Source of the DNA: Boseongicola sp.
GTDB taxonomy: Bacteria > Pseudomonadota > Alphaproteobacteria > Rhodobacterales > Rhodobacteraceae
Length of the DNA stretch: 64,000 nucleotides
Direction: 5' to 3'
Assembly: GCA_014075275.1 (NCBI GenBank)
Contig: CP046179.1
Coordinates: forward strand, 2,489,932 to 2,553,931
The notes under the pieces were generated by a model. The model was not told the DNA's origin. It ran no database searches and was given only the letters and a program-made list of their open reading frames with translations. Positions 18,334-28,353 of the stretch are shown here, piece after piece. Numbering within the stretch: position 1 is the first letter of the stretch; the number at the start of each line of letters is the position of its first letter. The translations under genes were made by a program, and so were the position numbers.

Positions 18334-21060
18334 TCAAACTGCTTCGAACTCTTCAGCAACGGCTTTTGCAGCAAGTTGAGTGCGAGACGCCACGTCCAGC
18401 TTTTCATAGATGTGCGACAGATGAACCTTTACGGTGCCACGCGCGATAAACATTCGCTCAGCGATCTGGGGATTTGAAAGGCCTTCTGTTGCAAGACCAA
18501 CCACGCGCCGCTCGGTTGGTGTCAAGCTGTTCCACCCTGTAAGAGGTCGGGCACGTTTGCCGCGCATACGGGAGATCAGTCCAATGATTTCTTCAAGGTC
18601 CGAATTGGCCGCGTGCTCCGTTAATTCATTGAACGTGTCGGTGCCAAGTTTATTTTGAATCGAGTGCAAAAGTGACGCACACTCAGCATCTTCGACCGAA
18701 CCACGCACCAACTGCATATCAGTTCGCGATCGATCCGTGAACGCAAGCACCCGCGCGGCATCGTCGTGCTTTTCCTTTGCGACCAGAATTGAAGAGATAG
18801 CCTCCATCGTTCGCAGTAATCCGGGCAAAAGCGCAGCACCACGCTGGGTTTCCAGCGCTAAGTGCAAACAGATTTCGGCCTCACCAGCGTCACCCCGCGC
18901 CAGAGCCAAGCGACCTTTCAAATACAGGTTCATACCATCAATAAAAGGATTATTGAGATTTGCGGCCATGCTTTTGGCGTCATCCAGAAGGGCACTGGCC
19001 TCGTCGAAGCGCGACAGTGAGATCTGCGCCGCTGCAGAAGCCAGGGCTAGCTGGGCGGCCCATACGGGAATTCCCGCGGACTTCAGTCCCTCGACGTGAT
19101 CCCCGATCATCTCGCGCGTTACCTCGGGTTTTCCGTCGGCAACCTCGATCAATCCAAGCTGGAACATCGTTTCCGGCACGGCCAAAAACGTCCCGGTCGC
19201 AGTCGCGGTCTGCATCATGGCGCGCATTTCCTTGCGTGCCTCGTCAACCTGACCCATGTCGGCCTTTAGTGCCGATGACCAAGCCCGGGCAAATCCACCA
19301 GTGGCTGGGTCACCGACATAGCCCGCATTCTCAACCGAAACTTTTAGTGCGGCTTCAGCAGCGTCCAGATCGCCTGAATCGCGTGCGAAATACCCCTTCA
19401 CGGCATTTGCCCAAGCCCGTAAATAACGACTTTCGTGCCTGTCTGCGACGGTCAGAACATTTTCGATTGAAACGCTGCCACCAGCGATTTCATGGGAGAA
19501 CAGGTACACGGAAGTGATGATCTTGATCCCGTGGGTTTCCGCCCAGCTGTCATTGATTTGACCGCCCAATTCAATGCACGTGCTCAGAGACTCGTAGGCC
19601 GCGGCGGGGTCTGAAACTGATTGAGCAAACCCTATGATGTCCAGCGCGCGGGCTTCCGTCCAAGTGTCGCCAATCTCCTGTGCCATTTCCAAGGCTTGTT
19701 GAGCACGCGGAAAGGCAAGATCCATTCGCCCACCATAGGCACAAACGTGCGAAGCCCCCCAAAGGGCACGTGCGGTTAGAATTGCCGGTGCATCTTCGCG
19801 CGCCAGCGCTATGTCGAACCATCGCATTCCGTGTTGGTATTGGCCCCAGATTTCATAGTAGCCCGTAAGGGCAGTCAACAACCTCAGTAGGGGGATTGGG
19901 TCGTCGTGGCTTTCCGCAAAAATGAGCGCGTCTTCTAGATTGTCGAATTCCGTTTGAATTTGAGCCATCAACTGAGGACCATCGCCAAGTATCAACCTTT
20001 GTGCACGATACTCCGCAAAATCTATAAAATGCGTCAGATGCGCGGTGCGGGCGGCAAACGCCTCGTCCGCTTCATCAAGTTTTTCGAGCAGAAACTCCCG
20101 CACGGTTTCCAAAAACCGAAAGCGTGGCTCCTTCTTTGTTCGGTCCACTTGGACAATCGACATATCGACAAGGCGTTGAAGAAGGTCGAGCGTTGCGGGA
20201 TCGCTTTTGCCTTCTTGCCCTCCGATCGCAGTCGCCGTTTCGAGTGTAAACCCGCGCAAGACACACAGTTGGCGCCCCAGCGACTGCTCTTCAGGCGTCA
20301 TTAGGTCATAACTCCAGGCAACCGACGCTCTAAGCGATCGGTGCTGAACGGAAGCATCCCGACTACCGCCGGTCAAAAGGTCAAATCGGCTGGCGAGACC
20401 TGCAAGGATCTGATCTGGCCCCATCATTGATGTTCTCGCAGCAGCAAGTTCAATAGCAAGCGGCACGCCATCGAGCCGTTCAACTATATGCCGGACACTG
20501 GGTCCAATGACAGTTTTTGTTCCCAACACTGAGCCCGCTTGCCTCGCTCGTTCGAAGAAAAGCGCCACACCGTCATCGACGTTCAGTGGTGCCACTTGGT
20601 GAACAAACTCACCGCTAATGTGAAGTGGCTCGCGACTGGTCGCGAGAATGCGTACGTCTGGGGCCTGTGAAAGAATAGTTTCAGCAAACCCAGCGCACCC
20701 TTCAAGAACTTGTTCACAGTTGTCGAGAACCAGAAGGACCCTCTGCGCCGCCAATTGGCGGGCAATAGTTTCTGACAGCGCGCTGTTTTCTTCTTCGAGG
20801 ATTCCCAACACACGCGAAACAGCGCCAGCGACACCGGCATCACGCAACACACCGGTCAGGTCGATGAACCAAACCCCGTCGGCAAAGTTCTCGACGCAAG
20901 CGCGTGCCGCCTTCTTCGCCAACCTTGTCTTTCCGGTTCCTCCCGGCCCAGCCAATGTAACGAATCGCCGGTCGCCCAAGTGCTCCCGTAGTTCGGAAAG
21001 TTCTTGGTCGCGCCCCAAAAGCGAAGACAGCTCAAGTGGCAAATTTGTGTTATTTTTCAA
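18334..21060 (-). CDS. ATPase/TPR LuxR-family transcriptional regulator
   Basis: A 908-residue STAND-type regulator. An N-terminal NTPase has Walker A GPGGTGKT (residues 38-45) and Walker B VLLVLDNCEQ, followed by a nucleotide-binding winged region (HRSLRASVAWSYDLM). Next comes a long helical repeat section (about 330-800) resembling tetratricopeptide repeats, and a LuxR helix-turn-helix at the C-terminus (LTPTERRVVGLATEGLSNPQ and ARGTVKVHLSHIYEKL). Such proteins switch on ATP and inducer binding. It is divergent from the broken SnoaL-like gene at 21231, a likely former target. Confidence 0.88.
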   Translation of the reverse strand: MKNNTNLPLELSSLLGRDQELSELREHLGDRRFVTLAGPGGTGKTRLAKKAARACVENFADGVWFIDLTGVLRDAGVAGAVSRVLGILEEENSALSETIARQLAAQRVLLVLDNCEQVLEGCAGFAETILSQAPDVRILATSREPLHISGEFVHQVAPLNVDDGVALFFERARQAGSVLGTKTVIGPSVRHIVERLDGVPLAIELAAARTSMMGPDQILAGLASRFDLLTGGSRDASVQHRSLRASVAWSYDLMTPEEQSLGRQLCVLRGFTLETATAIGGQEGKSDPATLDLLQRLVDMSIVQVDRTKKEPRFRFLETVREFLLEKLDEADEAFAARTAHLTHFIDFAEYRAQRLILGDGPQLMAQIQTEFDNLEDALIFAESHDDPIPLLRLLTALTGYYEIWGQYQHGMRWFDIALAREDAPAILTARALWGASHVCAYGGRMDLAFPRAQQALEMAQEIGDTWTEARALDIIGFAQSVSDPAAAYESLSTCIELGGQINDSWAETHGIKIITSVYLFSHEIAGGSVSIENVLTVADRHESRYLRAWANAVKGYFARDSGDLDAAEAALKVSVENAGYVGDPATGGFARAWSSALKADMGQVDEARKEMRAMMQTATATGTFLAVPETMFQLGLIEVADGKPEVTREMIGDHVEGLKSAGIPVWAAQLALASAAAQISLSRFDEASALLDDAKSMAANLNNPFIDGMNLYLKGRLALARGDAGEAEICLHLALETQRGAALLPGLLRTMEAISSILVAKEKHDDAARVLAFTDRSRTDMQLVRGSVEDAECASLLHSIQNKLGTDTFNELTEHAANSDLEEIIGLISRMRGKRARPLTGWNSLTPTERRVVGLATEGLSNPQIAERMFIARGTVKVHLSHIYEKLDVASRTQLAAKAVAEEFEAV

Positions 21061-21230
21061 CGCTAATTCTCCCCGTGCAGTCGATCATAGCCGAAATGAC
21101 AGGGTGGTATAGAAAAAAACAGTATGTCGTATATGCCACCTGGCAGATGTTCCGTGATTCGTGGGGCCGTAAACCTGAACTCACAAATGAAATTCGGGAT
21201 CACCCTGAATAGAGACAAGGAATTGGGAAC

Positions 21231-21643
21231 ATGACCATCGAAACAACAGCACGTGAATTTTTCGAAGCATGCGAAACTGGAAAAGGTTGGGACGAATGCC
21301 AGAAGTACTGCCAAGATGATGCAACATTCGACTGCCAATCCGACGCCTTGGCGGACACCAAATCACTTGAGGGCTACGCGAACTGGATGAAAGGATTGCT
21401 GACCCCACTTCCTGACGGGCACTACGAACTCAAAGGTTTTGCCTCAGACGAAGAACGCAGCACGGTACTTGCCTTCGGGTCTTCCATGGAACCCAAACCG
21501 GCGAAGGTGGGCCAGTTCCACCGACCGGTAAAACAGTTGCAGCCGACTACGTCTATGCAATGGAGTTTGCCAACGGAAAAGTGAGCCACATGACAAAGGT
21601 TTGGAACGACACGATTACAATGCGCCAGGCTGGTTGGGCGTAA
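21231..21643 (+). pseudogene. SnoaL/NTF2-like protein gene with frameshift
   Basis: The frame from ATG 21231 (MTIETTAREFFEACETGKGW) is NTF2-like up to about 21475 and then shifts. In another frame the family-like C-terminus continues as VFHGTQTGEGGPVPPTGKTV, ADYVYAMEFANGKVSHMTKV and a stop at 21643. One missing base near the GGG at 21476 explains it. The intact product would be about 137 residues, with the SnoaL-like fold used by many small stress or cyclase proteins. It could also be a sequencing error. Confidence 0.8.
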
Positions 21644-21657
21644 TCATAACTTGAAAA

Positions 21658-21685
21658 GCGGCCTCCGTAACCGGGGGCCGCCTTG
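21658..21685 (+). terminator. Hairpin after the SnoaL-like pseudogene
   Basis: A 10-bp stem GCGGCCTCCG/CGGGGGCCGC (one G-T pair) with loop TAAC lies 15 bases after the ancestral stop codon. It has only a short T stretch. Confidence 0.6.
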
Positions 21686-21702
21686 GCAAATGGGGTGATA
21701 CG

Positions 21703-23112
21703 ATGGAACCGAATAGATTGGGCAATAACGACCCCCACGGTAACCTCAATGACAATTCATTTCAGGCGGAAATTCGAATTGTCCAATCGGTACAAGCGAA
21801 CCTGAACTCGCCGACCCTGGTCCTTGGCCTTGCTGTGAGTTCCGGGGTCGCAGGATTTTTGGATTGGTCCGCGACGATTTCAAGTTATGCTATCTACCCA
21901 TTGTCGCTGTCGCTGATAATGCTGGTCCTACCACTTAGGAGCTGGTTTCGTTTACGTGGCAAACAACGCCCACAACGCGTCAGCGCTCGACGTATTCGAG
22001 CACTGGAATTCTTCACTTATTTTGTCGGAGTAGTTTGGGCTGTAATTATCTATCTAATTATGGCGGATCTAACACCAACAAGTAATGCGTTCATAATGGC
22101 CATTGTCTTCTGTCTGTGTTTTGCAGCTGCAGGATTGAACCCAAGCCTACCACGCGCTGCAGCTTTCTTTTGTGTCGTTGTGATGCTTTCACTTCTCTTG
22201 AGCGCATCGCAGAACGAAGTGTTTAGACCCGACATGTTGGTTGCCTCAATCGGAATGATTTCGGTGATCTTAGCCAGGATGATTTGGCTCAATTGGGTTT
22301 ATGTGAAGCAAAACGTAGCTCTCAGCCAAGAAAGCAAACTGCATCAAGCTGAACTGGACCAATTGGTTCAAGAACTTGCGGTTGCCCGCGACGCAGCAAT
22401 GGACGCCAATTCTTCAAAATCACAATTTCTGGCGAACATGAGCCACGAACTCCGCACCCCATTGAATGCCATCATCGGATACTCGGAGCTTTTGATCGAC
22501 GATGCCACTGACGACGGTAACGAAGATTATGTGCCCGATCTGGCCAAGATCCAACGCGGCGGACAGCATCTTTTGGGCCTGATCAACGACATTCTCGACC
22601 TCTCAAAGATTGAGGTCGGCAAGCTGGAGCTTTTTGTTGAAGAATTCAACGTCGGCGACCTTCTCACAGACGTCAAAAATACAATAACTCCGCTTATCCT
22701 GACGAATAATAATCGGCTTGAAATCGTAACCGAAGGCGACTTGCCCAGTATCAAGAACGACTTGACTAAGATACGCCAAAGCCTGTTCAACCTCCTCTCC
22801 AACGCGGCAAAGTTTACGAAAAACGGATTGATACTGGTATCCGTTGGTATGGATGAAGATGGGTCTGCTATTGAATTTTCCGTTAAGGATCAGGGTATTG
22901 GTCTTAGCAAAGAGCAAATCGGCCGTATCTTTGACCCTTTTGCACAAGCTGAGTCTTCAACTTCGAAGAATTTCGGTGGAACGGGTCTTGGACTAAGCAT
23001 CAGCCGCGAATTCTGCCGAATGATGGGCGGGGACCTAGTAGCTGAAGGTGTTCCAGGCGAAGGTTCTACGTTCAAAATGACTGTGCTTCGTGACGGCACG
23101 GAGCTGGCCTGA
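21703..23112 (+). CDS. Membrane sensor histidine kinase
   Basis: A 469-residue kinase. Residues about 40-205 contain five or six hydrophobic helices, a membrane sensor with no recognised periplasmic domain. A coiled-coil stretch ([18 protein letters not shown]) leads to HisKA with [10 protein letters not shown] (phosphorylated His248) and an HATPase domain with an N box ([12 protein letters not shown]), G1 (VKDQGIGL), F (FDPFAQA) and G2 (GGTGLGLSI). There is no receiver domain and no partner regulator next to it, so it is an orphan whose target is elsewhere. Confidence 0.9.
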   Translation: MEPNRLGNNDPHGNLNDNSFQAEIRIVQSVQANLNSPTLVLGLAVSSGVAGFLDWSATISSYAIYPLSLSLIMLVLPLRSWFRLRGKQRPQRVSARRIRALEFFTYFVGVVWAVIIYLIMADLTPTSNAFIMAIVFCLCFAAAGLNPSLPRAAAFFCVVVMLSLLLSASQNEVFRPDMLVASIGMISVILARMIWLNWVYVKQNVALSQESKLHQAELDQLVQELAVARDAAMDANSSKSQFLANMSHELRTPLNAIIGYSELLIDDATDDGNEDYVPDLAKIQRGGQHLLGLINDILDLSKIEVGKLELFVEEFNVGDLLTDVKNTITPLILTNNNRLEIVTEGDLPSIKNDLTKIRQSLFNLLSNAAKFTKNGLILVSVGMDEDGSAIEFSVKDQGIGLSKEQIGRIFDPFAQAESSTSKNFGGTGLGLSISREFCRMMGGDLVAEGVPGEGSTFKMTVLRDGTELA

Positions 23113-23341
23113 CAAACGTTTTTCATTCGTTCACGGGTTGAATACGACTTGTTTTCATATGGTGAAATTTACATACGATGCAATTTTCAGCTGTATTCTG
23201 TGTAAACCAAAGCAGCTTACGGGAAAATATTAGATATTCGATCCGAGCAAATTCGCTAAGGACACTTGGTCCAATCAGATCATTTTATGAACCTCTGGCT
23301 AGGTGCGATGATGCTTCCGGCGGTTCGGCCGATCTGTTTTT

Positions 23342-23591
23342 TTAGTTTCTGTCCTGGACAGCATGTTTGAACCCAAGTCGGCCCTTCGTGCTTCCTGCAA
23401 CGAATGGTCGCGTTTCACCAAAATGCCAAGATGTTTGGGCTGCATCGGTAACTTTTGGGCTCAGAGCGGTCATCTGACACTTTCGATCAGGCGTTTCCCC
23501 GCAATTTCGGCTTCTAGGTCGGCTTTGCAGGAAAAGCGCCAATTCGCCGGATCTGCTCCAATGGTTGCTTTCGTTGGCGACAAAAACGGCT
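23342..23591. repeat. Degenerate dispersed intergenic sequence
   Basis: No convincing gene is seen. The minus strand reads TGACCGCTCTGAGCCC near 23470, similar to the repeat at 16883, then a long open frame without start signal or family-like composition. Bases 23113-23341 hold nothing I can identify. Confidence 0.35.
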
Positions 23592-23960
23592 CTAGAGGCA
23601 TACGCCACCAAATCTGGAGGCAAGTTTATTAATGGAGCCATCCGTTGCTTCCCAATGAACTCTCCAAACTAGAGTGCAAGGAAAACCGCTCTTTTCGAAC
23701 TTTGCGTAGCTATTGGCGTCATCGACCAAAAACCCTTGTTCGCTCAAACGAGCGGTGAGTTCGTCCACCGACAGCGGTAAGGGAAATGCTGCTGACACTC
23801 GCCTACCAAACTCTTCGTCAGCCTCGGCAAAATTACCTGGAAGTTTTCTGGCAATTTCAGGCGGAAGTGGAAGTGGCGGGAACAGGAGTAAGTAACCTCC
23901 GATGATCAAAAACAATAATAATGCGACCCCACCCAAAAATAATTTCCTTAGCATGTCCAA
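23592..23960 (-). CDS. Small single-pass membrane protein, unknown
   Basis: A 122-residue protein with one hydrophobic helix (residues 9-28) followed by a Pro-rich stretch (FPPLPLPPEIARKLPGNF) and a soluble domain with two Cys near the end. It would be anchored in the inner membrane with the C-terminus probably outside. I do not recognise a family. An ATG two codons in (23954) is an alternative start. It lies alone among IS debris, so it may be part of a degraded region. Confidence 0.55.
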   Translation of the reverse strand: MDMLRKLFLGGVALLLFLIIGGYLLLFPPLPLPPEIARKLPGNFAEADEEFGRRVSAAFPLPLSVDELTARLSEQGFLVDDANSYAKFEKSGFPCTLVWRVHWEATDGSINKLASRFGGVCL

Positions 23961-24110
23961 AATCTTTCACCCCATCGCATCTCGATCAATAGCAGACATT
24001 GGTAAATTTTATAGGATTGGTCGGCTTTGGGCTTATTTCGCTGAAGAACTCTTCCTTGATCGAGGCATGAACTGCTGAGTCAATTCCTCCATTGAGCGGG
24101 AGGATTGACA

Positions 24111-24260
24111 ATGTTGGGGCCGAGACAGGAAGCACAGGCGGCGCTGTTCTATGAGTTCTCGCTGGAAGATCATGTGCTCCAAGATCACCTGCTGCGCTCG
24201 ATTGATCGGTTTGTCGATCTGACCAGCATTCGGGCACATCTCGAAGATTTCTACAGCCAA
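24111..24260 (+). pseudogene. Transposase N-terminal fragment (IS1182/IS5-like)
   Basis: Fifty codons from ATG 24111 read MLGPRQEAQAALFYEFSLED and RSIDRFVDLTSIRAHLEDFY, the N-terminus of a DDE transposase of the IS1182/IS5 superfamily. The match then ends and about 40 bases later the LysR gene ends on the opposite strand. The remaining ~400 residues are absent. Confidence 0.75.
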
Positions 24261-24302
24261 GTGGACCAAAGCGGACTTTCTCAAGTGGCAAAAAGCGACT
24301 TA

Positions 24303-25193
24303 TCAAGTCATCAATTCTGCGAATTTTTGACGTCCCTCGAACAAAGATTTCGCAACCTCAATTTCGCGTTTCATATGTTCTCTGAACAAGATCACTCTTT
24401 TGGTGTTGCGAAGGTCGCGGTGGTATAACAGCCAAAGTCCAAGTTCGTGCTGACTTTCCGGTTCGTGAAACCGCTCCAAATCGGGATCACTATCTCCCAG
24501 GAAGCATGGAAGAAATCCGACGCCGAGCCCCTCTTTCAATGCCGCAAGTGTAAGCGAAGTCTCGTCGACGTAAAACTCGTGATCCGCCTGTGGCCATGCC
24601 TGTTTTGTCCACACCCGATGGTTTTCGCAGCAATCGACACCGATCCATTTTTCCTTCACTTCATCTGACCTTACAGCGGCGCAATAGCTACGAGATCCGT
24701 AGACGGCCGAAGCAATTGTGGTCAGCCGTGTCCCAATCAGCGTCTCACCCGGATTGTTTGTTTGGCGGATTGCGATGTCGGCTTCGCGTTCAGACAGTCT
24801 TATCGAGTCGTTCGTCACTTGGACATTAAGCTGAATTTTAGGGTTGGCGGCACTGAAGCGGGCGAAATATGGCATCAGGATCGTCGAAGCCATATTGAGG
24901 ATCGCAGTTACGCGCAACTCGCCCGCCGCATCATCAGCGTGATCGCCAATCGCGCCCTCAAATGACAAAAGCTCCTTTTCGATTCTTAGAGCCGAAGTCT
25001 CTAATTCCTTTCCTGCCTCGGTAAGGACATAACCAGATGCTTTTCGCTCGATTAAGGGTGCAGCAAGCTTTTCTTCCAGCGCTCGGATACGGCGTGAAAC
25101 CGTGGAATGTTGAACACCCAAACGCTTTGCTGCGTTGCTAAAAGACCCCTCGCGAGCCACCGCCAAAAATATCCGCGCGTCATCCCATTGCAT
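24303..25193 (-). CDS. LysR-family transcriptional regulator
   Basis: A 296-residue LysR protein. The N-terminal winged helix (residues 1-65) has FLAVAREGSFSNAAKRLGVQ and STVSRRIRALEEKL; the rest is the periplasmic-binding-like effector domain. It is divergent from the OsmC-haemoglobin-GFA genes with 135 bases between starts, and an 18-bp palindrome lies in the gap. By the usual LysR pattern it should regulate those genes and itself. The C-terminus abuts a transposase fossil but is of normal length. Confidence 0.88.
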   Translation of the reverse strand: MQWDDARIFLAVAREGSFSNAAKRLGVQHSTVSRRIRALEEKLAAPLIERKASGYVLTEAGKELETSALRIEKELLSFEGAIGDHADDAAGELRVTAILNMASTILMPYFARFSAANPKIQLNVQVTNDSIRLSEREADIAIRQTNNPGETLIGTRLTTIASAVYGSRSYCAAVRSDEVKEKWIGVDCCENHRVWTKQAWPQADHEFYVDETSLTLAALKEGLGVGFLPCFLGDSDPDLERFHEPESQHELGLWLLYHRDLRNTKRVILFREHMKREIEVAKSLFEGRQKFAELMT

Positions 25194-25238
25194 GATTGTT
25201 CCTTTGCGCAGTGCATTTTTGCAAAACCGTTTTCGATT

Positions 25239-25256
25239 TTTTGGGAGTTCCCAAAA
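25239..25256. promoter_or_regulatory. Perfect 18-bp palindrome, candidate LysR operator
   Basis: TTTTGGGA-GT-TCCCAAAA lies between the divergent LysR and OsmC starts, 73 bases before the OsmC ATG. LysR regulators bind interrupted dyads of this size in this position. No other dyad in the gap is as good. Confidence 0.6.
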
Positions 25257-25328
25257 CGAGTTGCCGATGCGACCGTCTTATCAAGGGAACTCACTTTACG
25301 CCAATTTAACAAAACGGGGGAGACATTT

Positions 25329-25844
25329 ATGTCCGTCGAACACATCCAAAATTCGGTAAACGATGTCATTGCCTACCTAACCGAAAATCCAAAGGACGCT
25401 CTGAGCACAAGCCCACCTGTCACTGCGGTCATGGAAAAGGACTTGCGTTGCCGCGCCACCGGCACGGATGGGCAATCAGTGGTTACCGATATGCCTACGG
25501 CCGTGGGTGGCGGTGGCAGTGCGCCTTCGCCGGGATGGCTTGCAAGGGCAGCCATTGCCACCTGCGATGCAACCAGAATTGCATTGCGCGCCGCCGAACT
25601 TGGGATTGCACTCGATACACTTGAAGTTGTTATGGACAGCGTGGACGATGATCGCGGTCTTTTTGGCATCGATCACACCGTCAGGGCAGGTTCATTGAGC
25701 ATTCGGACCCGAGTGACCATTGGCGCTGCTGGTGTTGACCAGAAGATTTTAAGGGACATTGTCGACTATGCCGTCAAGCATTCACCGGTTGCGGACAGTT
25801 GCAGGGCTGACACGCCATCGACGGTGGAAATCACAATCGCCTGA
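25329..25844 (+). CDS. OsmC family protein
   Basis: A 171-residue OsmC/Ohr-like protein. The two expected cysteines lie in AIATCDATRIAL and PVADSCRA, and the Gly-rich stretch PTAVGGGGSAPSPGWL precedes the first. OsmC proteins reduce organic hydroperoxides with thiols, though many members have no known substrate. GGGGGAGAC lies just before the ATG at 25329. First gene of a set of three co-directional genes (28- and 45-base gaps) divergent from LysR. Confidence 0.85.
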   Translation: MSVEHIQNSVNDVIAYLTENPKDALSTSPPVTAVMEKDLRCRATGTDGQSVVTDMPTAVGGGGSAPSPGWLARAAIATCDATRIALRAAELGIALDTLEVVMDSVDDDRGLFGIDHTVRAGSLSIRTRVTIGAAGVDQKILRDIVDYAVKHSPVADSCRADTPSTVEITIA

Positions 25845-25872
25845 TATCAATTAACTTTTCGGAGGGTCACAA

Positions 25873-26241
25873 ATGACCGTTTCGCTCTACACCCGCCTTG
25901 GCGGCTACGATGGAATTGCGACTTTCGCCACCAAACTGATCGGTGAGGCGCAACAAGATGACTTGTTAGGTCGCTTCTGGAATAACCGCGGGGACGATAG
26001 AAACGCCCGCGATCTACAAGTTTTGATCGACTATCTCGTCAATCAGACCGGCGGTCAGATGTACTACAAAGGCCGTGATATGGCTCTGGCGCATGAGGGC
26101 ATGGGCATAACGGAAACTGACTGGACGCGCTTTTTAGACATTGTCATTAGTGTTGCCGGTGAACTGGGTGTCGGACAGACCGAAGGCGGCGAGGTGATGG
26201 CCTTTTTGGATAGCCTGAAGTCGGACATTGTAACCGCATAG
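25873..26241 (+). CDS. Group 1 truncated haemoglobin
   Basis: A 122-residue 2-on-2 globin. It starts SLYTRLGGYDGIATFATKLI, and His74 in LAHEGMGI is the proximal F8 ligand; GGQMYYKG precedes it as usual. Such trHbN proteins bind oxygen and can turn nitric oxide into nitrate, or act in peroxide chemistry. GGAGGG lies 8 bases before the ATG. Its place between OsmC and GFA suggests a thiol/NO or electrophile stress set. The canonical distal Tyr (B10) is not obvious here, so ligand chemistry may differ. Confidence 0.88.
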   Translation: MTVSLYTRLGGYDGIATFATKLIGEAQQDDLLGRFWNNRGDDRNARDLQVLIDYLVNQTGGQMYYKGRDMALAHEGMGITETDWTRFLDIVISVAGELGVGQTEGGEVMAFLDSLKSDIVTA

Positions 26242-26286
26242 GACAACAGTTGTCGCGTCTCCCAAATCGATGATATTGAGGTGGGC

Positions 26287-26787
26287 ATGGATCACGATTT
26301 TGAGACGGCGATGGGTAGTTGCACCTGCGGGCATGTCCGCTATCAGGTAACTTCAACGCCATTGATCGTGCATGGTTGCCACTGTCGTGGGTGTCAAAAG
26401 AACTCGGGGTCAGCCTTTGCAATCAATGCACTGTATGAGGCTGATCGCGTGGCGCTGTTGTCTGGCGAGATCGAGGAGATCATCGTTCCGACGCCCAGCG
26501 GCACTGGCCAGGACATTGCGAGATGTTCCGTCTGCAAAGTGGCTGTCTGGAGCAACTATAATATGGGCGGCCCACTTAGAAAGTTCATCCGCTTTATACG
26601 CGTTGGCACTTTGGATGAGCCCGACCAAATGCCGCCGGATGTCCACATCTACACGTGCTCAAAACAGCCCTGGGTGACACTGCCAGAAGATGATCCGACG
26701 GCAGACGAGTTCTACGTCATTAAGGATACGTGGTCCGAGAGCAGTTTAGAGCGGCTTGAAACGCTTAAGGAACTGGCAGGAGTTTGA
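26287..26787 (+). CDS. GFA family zinc protein
   Basis: A protein of about 166 residues of the GFA (glutathione-dependent formaldehyde-activating enzyme-like) family. Zinc-site cysteines are in GSCTCGHVRY, HGCHCRGCQKNSGSAF and ARCSVCKVAVW. The best-known member accelerates the reaction of formaldehyde with glutathione; most homologues are uncharacterised. The ATG at 26287 has GAGG 5 bases upstream and is preferred to a GTG two codons earlier. It ends the OsmC-globin-GFA set. Confidence 0.85.
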   Translation: MDHDFETAMGSCTCGHVRYQVTSTPLIVHGCHCRGCQKNSGSAFAINALYEADRVALLSGEIEEIIVPTPSGTGQDIARCSVCKVAVWSNYNMGGPLRKFIRFIRVGTLDEPDQMPPDVHIYTCSKQPWVTLPEDDPTADEFYVIKDTWSESSLERLETLKELAGV

Positions 26788-27165
26788 AGCTCGTTCCTTT
26801 TTGGCCGAACGAGTTGCAGCGAATGCGAATATGACCAGTGTGGGTTTGAAGCGGTAATTCGCGACGTTGCTGACGAACGGCTGCAATGGTGAGCAAATCG
26901 GAAATTGACGGCAGGGTTTTGATTGGCAAGAAGCAGAGACGAGGTCGCATTGGTCTCCCAGTGCTGCCACAACACTTTTCTAAAATGTTGATTTTAAATA
27001 TAAATTATATTAGTTCCACATTTCGTTCCCACACACACCCTTTGTTTAACCACGTTAAGTTCAGGTTGAATCAGAAGTGTTTCAGACGGGCGCGAGAACC
27101 GACATGCTTGTTGATCGACTCCCAAGATGCGTAGGCGTTCGAAACTGATACACTGGATAAATGCA
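26788..27165. other. Gene-free stretch with degenerate sequence
   Basis: No supported gene is seen. The first half looks like an old dispersed repeat (antisense frames show SPLQPFVSNVANYRFKPTL without start signals). The second half is AT-rich and leads into the transposase fossil. Confidence 0.35.
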
Positions 27166-27892
27166 GATACACATAGCGCCTCCGGCGACTGGCCGGCTAT
27201 GGCTATCGCCGGGTTGCAGCCCTGCCATGAGACGCAGGCTGGCACGTGAATGACAAACGTGTCGAGCGTTTGTGGAAACGCGAAAGGCCTAAAGTGCCAA
27301 TGAAGCAACTGAAGACGGGACGATTTTGGCTGAACGATGGGTCATGTGTCCGGCTTCGCTTCGAGTATCGTAATCACGTCTGGTCGTACAACTTCGTGCA
27401 ACACAGAACCGAAGATGGCAGAGCGTTCAGGACATTGTACACTCTAGATGAGCACTGCCGGGAATGTCTGGCGATCAGAGTGAAGCGGAAGCTAAGCTCG
27501 ACAGAGGTCATTGATGCTCTGACGGACATGTTCATCTTACGTGGTGTGCCTGCCTTCATCAGGTCGGACAATGGCCCAGAGTTCATTGCTGAGGCCGTCA
27601 GAGACTGGATCAAACGGTTGGGGCCAAGACTGCCAATGTCTAGCCAGGGTCACCTTGGGAGAACGGATATTGTGAAACCTTCAACGGGAGAATGCGCGAC
27701 GAACTTCTAAACGGGGAAGTCTTCTATTCACTCCGCGAAGTCCAAATCATCATCGAAAGCTGGAGGAAACATTACAACACTAAACGACCCCACAGTGCTC
27801 TGGGCTATCGACCACCGGCCCCAGAGGCCAATCATGCATTAACTTTCAAATTGGACCACTCAAATGGGGCTGCTCAATCCGTTAGATCGTAA
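27166..27892 (+). pseudogene. Degraded IS3-family transposase (IS407-like orfB)
   Basis: Fragments of orfB in order: RYGYRRVAAL-like remains near 27195, NDKRVERLWKRE, CVRLRFEYRNHVWSYNFV, the DDE pieces IRSDNGPEFIAEAVRDW, then a frameshift near 27625. An in-frame TAG follows in the new frame before [15 protein letters not shown], and finally [20 protein letters not shown] and [17 protein letters not shown]. At least one frameshift and one nonsense codon make it inactive. orfA is missing. Confidence 0.85.
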
Positions 27893-27971
27893 TGATCAGT
27901 TGTTTCTAGACTAAAAAATAGTTGATCTTGCATTGAATTTCCTCAGCTACAAAACTTTTGGGTAAAATTGT

Positions 27972-28279
27972 TTAATGACATGCCGACATTTTTTTCGAGT
28001 TGTCGAGTAAGAGTATAATGGCCAAATCGAACGGTTCGCTATTTACGATCCGACCGTCGCATCTATGTAGAGTTCGGGTGTTTTCGACTGGCAACACCTG
28101 GTTGAGAATTGATTTTTTCGGGTAGAACCAAATCTGAGTTCGCCCGTGAATTTCGCGCTCTTCCACCTTTTTAACTGTTCGCAAATCGATTTCACGGATC
28201 ACGCTAGAGTAGTGGCCAGTGCCATCGGTGCAGCTGTCGGGAAAAGATTTTTGAAATGTCAATTTACATTGCTTCGGCC
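27972..28279 (-). pseudogene. C-terminal part of a gene cut by the IS3 element
   Basis: The frame enters from the IS terminus and runs on as KQCKLTFQKSFPDSCTDG, IDLRTVKKVEEREIHGR and NTRTLHRCDGRIVNSEP to a stop at 27972. It has no start of its own, and its sequence has gene-like composition. The fragment on the other side of the IS (29792-29989) may be its N-terminal half, though the frames do not join exactly and no clear target duplication is seen. Function unknown. Confidence 0.45.
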
Positions 28280-28353
28280 TGTCCGTCGTCAGGGTTTTTG
28301 GAACCAAGGGCGGCCTAGACTAAGAGAGAGTTTGGCTGATCTGGTTGGTTTGA

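Noticed and set aside
23342..23641. 99-codon leftward open frame (reads MTALSPKVTDAAQTSW)
   Set aside because: Overlaps the end of the 23592 gene, has no ribosome site, and its sequence resembles a dispersed non-coding repeat.
26712..26975. 87-codon leftward frame after the GFA gene
   Set aside because: Overlaps the GFA end, no start signal; looks like an old dispersed repeat.
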